The notes under the pieces are model-generated. The model saw only the letters and a program-made list of their open reading frames with translations. It did not search any database and had not been told where the DNA came from. The position numbers were made by a program, and so were the translations under genes. DNA of 64,000 nucleotides from Acidimicrobiales bacterium. Its GTDB lineage: Bacteria > Actinomycetota > Acidimicrobiia > Acidimicrobiales > JADJXE01. Below, piece after piece: positions 18,068 through 24,466 of this stretch; positions within the stretch are counted from its first letter, which is position 1; every line of letters starts with the position of its first letter. The stretch spans positions 2,803,001-2,867,000 of the forward strand of contig JADJXE010000001.1 of assembly GCA_016716005.1 (NCBI GenBank). Direction: 5' to 3'.

Positions 18068-18583
18068 GTGACCGTCTACGACCGCCCCTTCGGTCGCTAC
18101 CTCGAGGACTTCGAGGTCGGCGACATCTACCGGCACTGGCCCGGCAAGACCATCACCGAGTACGACGACCACCTGTTCTGCATGATCACCATGAACCACC
18201 ACCCGTTGCACACCAACGAGTGGTTCGCCGAGAACGAGACCGTGCACAAGAAGAACGTGGTGGTGGGCAACCTCGTCTACTCGCTCGTGCTGGGGATGAG
18301 CGTGCCCGACGTATCGGGCGCGGCCATCGCCAACCTCGAGGTCGAGTCGCTCACCCACAAGCGGCCCACCTTCCACGGCGACACCATCTACGCCGAGACC
18401 CGCGTGCTCGACAAGGTGGAGTCGTCGTCGAAGCCCGACCGGGGCATCGTCACGGTGGAGACGAAGGGCTTCAACCAGCGCGGCGAAGAGGTCTGCTACT
18501 TCCGCCGCAAGGTGATGGTGTGGAAGCGCGAGGTCGCCCCGCCGCGGCGTCGGCCCTACGGCGACGACGTCTGGGACGCCTAG
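18068..18583 (+). CDS. MaoC-family hydratase, probable mesaconyl-CoA hydratase
   Basis: 171 aa single hot-dog protein. The GTG at 18068 is chosen because AGGTGAGG sits immediately upstream. Sequence landmarks: YLEDFEVGDIYRHWPGKTI, TEYDDHLFCMITMNHHPLH (a variant of the MaoC D-x-N-P-L-H hydratase motif), VVVGNLVYSLVLGMSVPDVS, LTHKRPTFHGDTIYAETRVL and CYFRRKVMVWKRE. From memory, the same small MaoC protein occurs in the ethylmalonyl-CoA gene cluster of Streptomyces. It would hydrate mesaconyl-CoA, linking mcd to mcl. The proteobacterial enzyme is about twice as long, so the assignment rests on context and similarity. Confidence 0.7.
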   Translation: MTVYDRPFGRYLEDFEVGDIYRHWPGKTITEYDDHLFCMITMNHHPLHTNEWFAENETVHKKNVVVGNLVYSLVLGMSVPDVSGAAIANLEVESLTHKRPTFHGDTIYAETRVLDKVESSSKPDRGIVTVETKGFNQRGEEVCYFRRKVMVWKREVAPPRRRPYGDDVWDA

Positions 18584-18590
18584 CGTGACC

Positions 18591-18610
18591 GCCGGCGGCG
18601 GGCCGCCGGC
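18591..18610 (+). terminator. perfect hairpin after the MaoC gene
   Basis: GCCGGCGG (18591-18598), CGGG loop, CCGCCGGC (18603-18610): an 8-bp perfect stem 8 nt after the stop codon. No T-run follows, so it is an intrinsic terminator only in the loose sense seen in high-GC genomes. Confidence 0.4.
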
Positions 18611-18634
18611 GCTGCACCACACCGACGTGCACGG

Positions 18635-19513
18635 GTGCGGTCGGCGACCCTGATCCCCGACCGGGCCCTGCTGCGGTGGTTCGGCGCGCAGCGGCGCGAC
18701 CTGCCCTGGCGCCGCACCCGCGACCCGTGGGCCGTGCTGGTGTCGGAGCTGATGCTCCAGCAGACCCAGGTGGCGCGGGTGATCCCCCGCTACGAGGCGT
18801 TCCTCGCCGCCCTGCCCACCCCGGCGGCGTGCGCGGCCGCCCCGCTGGGCGAGGTCGTGCGCCGCTGGGAAGGCCTCGGCTACAACCGTCGCGCCGTCAA
18901 CCTCCATCGCGCCGCGACGGCGGTGGTGGAGCGCCACGGCGGTTCGCTGCCCGCCGCCCTGGACGCCCTGCTCGCGCTGCCGGGGGTGGGGCCCTACACC
19001 GCCCGAGCCGTGCTGGCGTTCGCCTTCGAGGCCGACGTGGGCGTGGTCGACACCAACGCGGCGCGTGTGCTGGCCAGGGTCGCCGGCCGCCGTCTCGGCC
19101 GCCGGGACGTGCAGGGCCTCGCCGACGCCGCGGTGCCGTCCGGAGCGGGATGGGCCTGGAACCAGGCCGTGCTCGACCTGGGTGCGACCGTCTGCGTCGC
19201 CACCGCGCCCGCCTGCGGTCGCTGCCCGGTGGCCCGCGGGTGCGCCTGGCGTGGCGGCCGCGGGCCGGCCGGTCGGGCCGACCCGGCGGTGGGCTCGGCC
19301 GGTGTGAGCGGTGGGCAGTCGCCGTTCGCCGGGTCCGACCGCCAGGGCCGGGGTCGCCTGGTGCACGCCCTGCGGGCGGGGCCGGTGGCCCGGGCCGACC
19401 TGGCCGCGGTGATGGGCTGGCCGGCCGACCGCTCACGCGCCGAGCAGGTCGCGGCCACCGTGCTGGCCGACGGGCTGGCGGTGGAGCGCGACGGCGCGCT
19501 CCACCTGCCCTGA
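18635..19513 (+). CDS. mutY: A/G-specific adenine glycosylase, short form
   Basis: 292 aa. Base-excision glycosylase that removes A opposite 8-oxoG. Catalytic Glu38 in SELMLQQTQV, helix-hairpin-helix LPGVGPYTARAV at 115-126, catalytic Asp139 in VVDTNAAR, and a [4Fe-4S] ligand set Cys187-x6-Cys194-x2-Cys197-x5-Cys203. The C-terminal NUDIX-like 8-oxoG-recognition domain of E. coli MutY is absent. Only about 85 residues follow the cluster, ending in a possible winged-helix (RAGPVARADLAAVMGWPADR). Short MutY forms are common in actinobacteria. GTG start; convergent with the selenoprotein operon. Confidence 0.9.
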   Translation: MRSATLIPDRALLRWFGAQRRDLPWRRTRDPWAVLVSELMLQQTQVARVIPRYEAFLAALPTPAACAAAPLGEVVRRWEGLGYNRRAVNLHRAATAVVERHGGSLPAALDALLALPGVGPYTARAVLAFAFEADVGVVDTNAARVLARVAGRRLGRRDVQGLADAAVPSGAGWAWNQAVLDLGATVCVATAPACGRCPVARGCAWRGGRGPAGRADPAVGSAGVSGGQSPFAGSDRQGRGRLVHALRAGPVARADLAAVMGWPADRSRAEQVAATVLADGLAVERDGALHLP

Positions 19514-19546
19514 CCGCCCGCGCTGGCCCGCCCCGGCGAACCGTGC

Positions 19547-20077
19547 CTACGGCCGGTCCCGGTCGGTGAGCTCGGCCAGGATGGCGTCGAGGGCGGCGTC
19601 GGCGTGGGCCCGCATCTCGTCGTCGGTGCGGTCCTGGATGGGGTGGGGCACGAGCACCCGCGCCACCGACGGGAACCCGAGGGCGCCGGCCTGGGCCTCA
19701 GCGGCCCGGGCGAACTCCGACGAGGCCACGAACACGCCGGGTACCCCACGGGACTCGAGATCGACGATGTCGTGCACACTGCACGACGTGCAGCTGCCTC
19801 AATCGGCCAGCGCCTCGATCACCAGGTCGCACGTGATGGAGATCTGGTGGCGCAGGTCGATGGGCGCGGGCTTGGTGAAGGTGGGCTTGCGGTAGCGCTC
19901 GACCCGCACGCCCAGCTCGGTGAGGCGCTCCTCGAGGCGGTCGAGGAACACGTCGCCCCGCGGCTTGGAGATGTCGAGCAGGCCGACGGTGCGCCCCTGC
20001 AGGCTCGGCGGGCGGCGGACCCGCTCGCGCGTGGCCGGCGCCCGCTCGCCGGTGGGATCCAGGATCACGGTCGTCAT
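19547..20077 (-). CDS. UGSC-family selenoprotein, TGA at 19801-19799 read as selenocysteine
   Basis: 176 aa if the in-frame TGA is decoded as Sec93. Before the TGA the protein reads HQISITCDLVIEALAD; after it, GSCTSCSVHDIVDLESRG. The site is therefore a U-G-S-C motif followed by a second C-S-C, the hallmark of the UGSC (seleno)protein family known from marine and soil metagenomes. Frame is kept exactly across the TGA (92 codons before, 83 plus stop after). A hairpin with a G-starting triloop lies at the right distance downstream (listed separately). ATG 20077 overlaps the stop of the upstream gene (ATGA). Function is unknown; a thiol/selenol redox role is inferred from the adjacent thioredoxin-fusion gene. 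A gene caller will split this into two pieces. Confidence 0.85.
19769..19787 (-). promoter_or_regulatory. bacterial SECIS-like hairpin
   Basis: In the minus-strand RNA, GUCGUGCA (19787-19780), GUG loop, UGCACGAC (19776-19769) form a perfect 8-bp stem. The loop starts 19 nt after the A of the UGA and begins with G. This fits the published bacterial SECIS consensus as I remember it (small apical loop with G in its first two bases, 16-37 nt from the UGA). An alternative overlapping 6-bp stem also exists. Confidence 0.7.
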
Positions 20078-21519
20078 GCGAGGATCTCCTTGGTCACGGG
20101 CTGGCTGCCCACGTCGCCGTTGGCCCAGCCACCGATGATCGTCGAGAACAGCCCCGCTCCGCCGCCGGCGTGCACCAGCAGGATCCCGTCGGGGCGGAAC
20201 TTCGGCAGCGTGAGCGCTGCGAACGCCTCCGGGACGCCTTCGGCGATCCCGCCGGCGCCCCGGACGATCTCGTCGCCGGGCAGCTGTAGCCGGGCGTGGA
20301 GCTCCTCGACGATCCGGGCCCGGTCCCAGCCGGCGTCGGCGAAGACACGGGCGTGCTCGGGCCCGACGACGAGCACCGCGTCGAACCCGAGGGGGAGCTT
20401 CGGGTGGTGGACGGTGCGCAGGCACGACGCCAACGTGCCGGCCAGCGACTCGGGCGTGCGGCTCAGCTGGTCGACCACGCACCGGGGGCCCTCGCCCGCG
20501 AACAGCGTGACGGTGGAGGTGCCGGCGGGCGCGCCGCGGCTCACCGACAGCGGCTCCCACGGCGATCCCTCCTCGTCCTCGGCGAAGCAGAACGAGAGCT
20601 TGCCCGGGTTGCCGTGCGTGGCCCGGTCGACCTCGCCGGGGCGCCCGCCGCCCACGTTGCGCACCACCAGCTGCAGGGCCCGGCCGATGGCCAGGTTGGC
20701 CCGGTTGCCCTGACCGAGGGCGTTCACGCCGCTGTTCATGCCGAGGCGCCGGCGGATCGGCCCGTTCACCACGATCACCGGCCCCACCGGCATGGTGGTG
20801 GCCAGCACACCGTGGACGTTGAACTCGTCGGTGCACGCCGCCTCCAGCGCGGCCAGCACCACCGGGAGGTGCTCGGGCAGGCAGCCCGCCATCACCGCGT
20901 TGACCGCCACCTTCTCGACGGTGCCGGCCACCAGGTCGGGGGGCACCACCGCGACCACCTCATCGGGCTCCCGGCTGGTGCCCTCCAGCATCCGCAGGAC
21001 CCGCTCGGGGGTGGGCGGCACCACGGGGAGCCCGTCGGTCCATCCCCGAGCGAAGAGGGCCTCCATCTCGTCCTCGGCCGACGCCAGCTCCACCCGGCGG
21101 CTGCGCAGGCGGTCGCCCGAGAAGCGGGCGCGGAGCTCGTCGACCCGGTCGGGGTCGACCGAGAGCGAGCCGCAGCCGGGCCGGAACTCGGGGAGCCCGG
21201 CGCCCAGCCCGCTGACGCCCGTGAGCGCCTCCCACCGGGATCGCATCCAGCCCTCGGCGCGGGCGACCTCCTCGCCGCCCTCGATCCGCAGCACGGTCGG
21301 CACGGTCTCGATCGCCCAGTGCCAGGAGACGGCGAGGTCGGCGTCGTGGTCGTGCTCGACCGAGGCCGGGAAGGCCGGGTCGTCCTGGGTGAGCACGGTC
21401 AGGCGACCGGCCGCGGCCAGCTCGGCCAGCACCGGCTCGACGAGCCGGCACGTGGCGCAGTCGCGCTTCACGATCACTGCCAGGCCGTCGGGGAGGGCCG
21501 GCGCGGGGGCCGGGCTCAT
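20074..21519 (-). CDS. thioredoxin-domain fusion protein partner of the UGSC selenoprotein
   Basis: 481 aa. Residues 1-90 are thioredoxin-like, with VIVKRDCATCRLVEPVLAEL: a CATC redox motif at the usual place, then TVPTVLRIEGG, the cis-Pro strand. The larger remainder is not recognised. It contains WTDGLPVVPPTPERVLRML, MAGCLPEHLPVVLAALEAA, GMNSGVNALGQGNRANLAIG, VDRATHGNPGKLSFCFAED, and a final Rossmann-like half with AVLVVGPEHARVF and DGILLVHAGGGAGLFST. ATGA overlaps with the genes on both sides show a tightly coupled operon with the hydrolase and the selenoprotein. I infer that the CATC pair reduces the selenenyl-sulfide of the UGSC protein. Confidence 0.75.
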   Translation of the reverse strand: MSPAPAPALPDGLAVIVKRDCATCRLVEPVLAELAAAGRLTVLTQDDPAFPASVEHDHDADLAVSWHWAIETVPTVLRIEGGEEVARAEGWMRSRWEALTGVSGLGAGLPEFRPGCGSLSVDPDRVDELRARFSGDRLRSRRVELASAEDEMEALFARGWTDGLPVVPPTPERVLRMLEGTSREPDEVVAVVPPDLVAGTVEKVAVNAVMAGCLPEHLPVVLAALEAACTDEFNVHGVLATTMPVGPVIVVNGPIRRRLGMNSGVNALGQGNRANLAIGRALQLVVRNVGGGRPGEVDRATHGNPGKLSFCFAEDEEGSPWEPLSVSRGAPAGTSTVTLFAGEGPRCVVDQLSRTPESLAGTLASCLRTVHHPKLPLGFDAVLVVGPEHARVFADAGWDRARIVEELHARLQLPGDEIVRGAGGIAEGVPEAFAALTLPKFRPDGILLVHAGGGAGLFSTIIGGWANGDVGSQPVTKEILA

Positions 21520-22385
21520 GCCGTGAGGAAGCCGACGATGCGCTGGTTGACCTCGGCCGGGCGCTCGAGGTGCAGGAAGTGCCCGGCCCCCTCGACGATC
21601 ACCACCTCGCTGCCCGGCCCGAGCGACGCCAGGGCGCCATCGGCCACCTCGGCGCCGACGCAGCCGTCGTCGGCGCCGTGGAGGTACAGCGTGGGCTGCG
21701 GGGTGGGGAGGGTCGTGGCGATCTGCTCGGGCTCGAGGGCCGGGTCCTTGAACCCGTCGCCGAGCGTCGCCCGGTAGTAGCCGAGGGCAGCCTGCAGGTT
21801 GGCGGGGTCGCGCAGGGCGGCCTTCACGTGGCGCAGCTCGGCGGAGGCGTCGAACCCCGGCGACCAGTCGGCCCACAACCCGTCGATGAAGGCCAGGTCG
21901 TCCAGGCCCACGACCACGTCGGACAGCGGGTGCTGGAAGAAGAACATGTACCAGCTGCGCTGCAGCTGGGGGTAGCGCAGGAACCCCTGGGCCACCGAGC
22001 TGGCCGGGGGGACCGCGGCGGTGACCACCCGCCGCCAGCGGTCGGGCGCGTGGGCCGCGGCGCCGTAGGTGGCCATCGCCCCCCAGTCGTGGCCGATGAT
22101 CACGGCGTCGCCGTCGCCGCCCAGGGCGTCGTGCAGGGCGATGGCGTCGGCCGCCAGCGCGCCCGTCTGGTAGCGGCCGTCGGGGGGCACCGAGGTGGGG
22201 GCGTAGCCGCGCATCCACGGGGCCACCGCCCGGTAGCCGGCGTCGGCCAGGTCTGGCAGCAGGTGGCGCCAGGTGCGGGCGGAGTCGGGGAAGCCGTGCA
22301 GGCAGAGGGCCAGCGGGCCCCGGCCGCACTCGAGGAACGCGAACTCGGCCCCGTTGGCCGTGACCCGGCCCTCGAACAGCTCCAT
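21516..22385 (-). CDS. alpha/beta hydrolase, epoxide hydrolase / haloalkane dehalogenase type
   Basis: 289 aa. The oxyanion strand is LCLHGFPDSARTW, the nucleophile is Asp100 in VIIGHDWGAMATYG, the acid lies in LYLHGADDGCVG and the base is the His of GAGHFLHLERP. An Asp nucleophile (not Ser) marks epoxide hydrolases and haloalkane dehalogenases, which form a covalent alkyl-enzyme ester. First gene of the selenoprotein operon, with TAGCGT 6 nt upstream of its ATG. Its coupling to a thioredoxin-fusion protein and a selenoprotein may mean that the three act on one reactive or halogenated substrate (inference). Confidence 0.88.
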   Translation of the reverse strand: MELFEGRVTANGAEFAFLECGRGPLALCLHGFPDSARTWRHLLPDLADAGYRAVAPWMRGYAPTSVPPDGRYQTGALAADAIALHDALGGDGDAVIIGHDWGAMATYGAAAHAPDRWRRVVTAAVPPASSVAQGFLRYPQLQRSWYMFFFQHPLSDVVVGLDDLAFIDGLWADWSPGFDASAELRHVKAALRDPANLQAALGYYRATLGDGFKDPALEPEQIATTLPTPQPTLYLHGADDGCVGAEVADGALASLGPGSEVVIVEGAGHFLHLERPAEVNQRIVGFLTA

Positions 22386-22391
22386 GCATCG

Positions 22392-22397
22392 ACGCTA
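22392..22397 (-). promoter_or_regulatory. -10 hexamer of the UGSC operon
   Basis: TAGCGT on the minus strand, 6 nt before the ATG at 22385. Confidence 0.5.
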
Positions 22398-22528
22398 ACC
22401 GCCGGTGGGGGCGGTCGCCACGGGCCGTCGGCCACCCGCCGACCGCCCGCTCGTGACCTGCGTCACCAACCCTTGCGTCACCTGCCGTTCACCTGACTAC
22501 CCTGTTGTCTTCCAGTCCGGGGGGATGG

Positions 22529-23371
22529 GTGCTGACGGTCGGCTTCTACGGGGTGCGGGGCTCCACGCCCTGCTCGAGCGAGGCGAACCGGCGCTTCGGG
22601 GGCAACACCTCGTGCGTCGCGCTCGAGGTGCCCGGCGAGGACCCGCTGGTGTTCGACCTGGGCACGGGCCTGCGGTTCTGGGGCCACACCCAGCCCGACG
22701 ACGGCACCTTCCACGGAGCCGCCCTGGTGAGTCACCTCCACTGGGACCACGTGCAGGGGCTGCCGTTCTTCGTGCCGATCAACCGGCCGGGCGCCACCCT
22801 CGACGTGTACGGCCCGCACCAGGAGGGGAGCCCGTCGGTCGAGGACGCCTTCCACGAGTTCATGCGGCCGCCGTACTTCCCGGTGCAGCTCGACGGCCTT
22901 GCCGGCGAGGTGCGCTTCCACGACCTGGGGGTCGACGACGTGGCCATCGGCACGGCCAAGGTGCGGGCCCGCCCCGTCCCCCACGTGGGCCTCACCAGCG
23001 GCTACCGGGTGGAGTGGGGCGGGGCGTCGGTGGCGTACGTCAGCGACCACCAGCAGCCCCTCGACGGGTCGCTGCGTGTGCCCGACGACGTGCTCGAGCT
23101 GTGCGACGGCGCCGACCTGGTGATCCACGACGCGCAGTACACGCGCGAGGAGTTCTGTCAGAAGCCCCACTGGGGGCACTGCACGGTCGAGTACGCGGTG
23201 CACGTCGCCCGCGAGGCGGGCGCCCGGCGCCTGGCCCTGTTCCACCACGACCCCGACCACCACGACGCCGTCCTCGACGTGATCTCGCGCAACGCGTCCG
23301 ACGCCGGGGAGCGCGTGGGCCTCGAGGTGCTGACCGCCCACGAGGGCCTCACCGTCGCCTTCGACGGCTGA
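22529..23371 (+). CDS. MBL-fold metallo-hydrolase
   Basis: 280 aa. The start is taken as GTG 22529, preceded by GGGGGGA, because TVGFYGVRGSTPCSS is the usual N-terminus of this subfamily. Metal site: SHLHWDHVQG (HxHxDH). Further ligands lie in PVPHVG, SDHQQP and FHHDPDHHD. The RGSTP opening and the phosphodiesterase-like layout are shared with response-regulator-associated and cAMP-phosphodiesterase-like MBL proteins; substrate unknown. Confidence 0.85.
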   Translation: MLTVGFYGVRGSTPCSSEANRRFGGNTSCVALEVPGEDPLVFDLGTGLRFWGHTQPDDGTFHGAALVSHLHWDHVQGLPFFVPINRPGATLDVYGPHQEGSPSVEDAFHEFMRPPYFPVQLDGLAGEVRFHDLGVDDVAIGTAKVRARPVPHVGLTSGYRVEWGGASVAYVSDHQQPLDGSLRVPDDVLELCDGADLVIHDAQYTREEFCQKPHWGHCTVEYAVHVAREAGARRLALFHHDPDHHDAVLDVISRNASDAGERVGLEVLTAHEGLTVAFDG

Positions 23372-23439
23372 GGTGTGGGCGGCCCGGCGGGCCGTGGCAC
23401 GATCTGGTGTCTCGTCCCCCCGCTCCAGGAGGCCGCTCC

Positions 23440-23931
23440 GTGGCCGACCAGCTCCCGCTCGACCCGGCCTCGTTCCGTCAGGTGCTCGGCTACTTCCCGA
23501 CCGGCGTCACCGTGATCACCGCCCACCCGGCCGGCGAGGCCCCGGTCGGCCTGGCCGTGGGCTCGTTCACCTCGGTGTCGCTCGAGCCGCCCCTGGTGGC
23601 GTTCTGCCCGGCCAGGACCTCGGGGAGCTGGCCCAGGATCCAGGCCACCGGTGTGTTCTGCGTGAACGTCCTGGCCGCCGACCAGGAGCACGTGTGCCGG
23701 GTGTTCGCGGGGAAGGGCGACGACAAGTTCGCCGGCCTCGGCTGGCGGCCGTCGCCGGCGGGGTCACCGGTGCTGGCCGACGCGCTGGCCTGGATCGACT
23801 GCGCGATCGACGCGGTGCACGAGGCCGGCGACCACTTCATCGTGGTGGGTCGGGTCACCGCGCTGGCCGTGGAGCGTGCGGAGCGCCCCCTCGTGTTCTT
23901 CCGTGGCGGCTACGGCAGCGTCGCCAGCTGA
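23440..23931 (+). CDS. flavin reductase-like split-barrel protein
   Basis: 163 aa; AGGAGG lies 7 nt upstream of the GTG at 23440. FRQVLGYFPTGVTVITAHPA, AVGSFTSVSLEPPLVAFCPA, FCVNVLAADQE and CAIDAVHEAGDHFIVVGRV are the classic flavin reductase (HpaC/flavoredoxin) motifs. It would supply reduced FMN/FAD to a monooxygenase partner such as one of the LLM enzymes in this window, though none is adjacent. Confidence 0.9.
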   Translation: MADQLPLDPASFRQVLGYFPTGVTVITAHPAGEAPVGLAVGSFTSVSLEPPLVAFCPARTSGSWPRIQATGVFCVNVLAADQEHVCRVFAGKGDDKFAGLGWRPSPAGSPVLADALAWIDCAIDAVHEAGDHFIVVGRVTALAVERAERPLVFFRGGYGSVAS

Positions 23932-23952
23932 GCCGGCCCGGGTCCGGGCGCC

Positions 23953-24327
23953 GTGATCGGCTGGCTGGCGGGCGCCGCCGTCGGCGTCTCGCTCCTCGTG
24001 GCCGGGGGCGCCAAGCTGCGCGACCCGGCATGGCCCTCGCAGGCACGCGGGCTCGGGGCGCCGGCCGTCGTGATCCCCGTGCTGCCCTGGGTCGAGCTGG
24101 TGCTGGGCGCCCTGCTCGTCGTCCACGTCGCGCTCCCGTGGACCGCCTGGGCGGCCGTCGCGCTCCTCGTGCTGTTCACGGTGCTGGTCGTGGCGCGCCT
24201 CGTGCAGGGCCGGCGGGTGCCGTGCGCCTGCTTCGGCCGGCTCTCGGCCGCGCCGATCGGCCCGGGCACGATCGTCCGCAACGCCGTGCTCGTCGCCCTG
24301 GCCGTGCTGGCGGCCGTCGCGGCCTGA
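23953..24327 (+). CDS. MauE/DoxX-like membrane protein
   Basis: 124 aa with four predicted membrane segments (about residues 2-18, 39-60, 63-84 and 108-124). VAGGAKLRD in the first loop and the CACFGRLS motif before the last helix are typical of MauE-like proteins. These are thought to handle disulfides or quinones in membrane redox processes, with the Cys pair as likely active residues. GTG start, 21 bp after the flavin reductase; probably co-transcribed. Confidence 0.75.
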   Translation: MIGWLAGAAVGVSLLVAGGAKLRDPAWPSQARGLGAPAVVIPVLPWVELVLGALLVVHVALPWTAWAAVALLVLFTVLVVARLVQGRRVPCACFGRLSAAPIGPGTIVRNAVLVALAVLAAVAA

Positions 24328-24367
24328 GCCTGGCCGGCCCGGCGGCGACCTCGGCGGGTGGCACGCG

Positions 24368-24420
24368 CCGTTCTGTGTGGACGAACCCGCATCCCATCGG
24401 GATTCGCCTTCACAGAACGG
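24368..24420. terminator. long imperfect inverted repeat between convergent genes
   Basis: Left arm starts CCGTTCTGTGTGGACGAACC (24368); the right arm, read on the other strand, starts CCGTTCTGTGAAGGCGAATC (24420 leftward). The first 10 bp pair perfectly and most of the next 12 do as well, around an 8-nt loop. It lies between the stops of the MauE-like gene and oligopeptidase B and is visibly AT-richer than its surroundings. It may be a bidirectional terminator or a copy of a dispersed repeat. Confidence 0.55.
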
Positions 24421-24466
24421 TCGACCCGGCGGGGGGGGCGGGGCCGTGGGCCGGTCGGCGAGGGGC

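Noticed and set aside
17321..19366. Minus-strand open frame extending the GGDEF-EAL protein upstream by about 680 residues
   Set aside because: The extension is antisense to the lipoprotein, MaoC and mutY genes and has no domain-like sequence.
19799..19801. TGA seen as a nonsense mutation or frameshift making a pseudogene
   Set aside because: Frame, family motif (UGSC), following hairpin and tight operon overlaps all support selenocysteine decoding.
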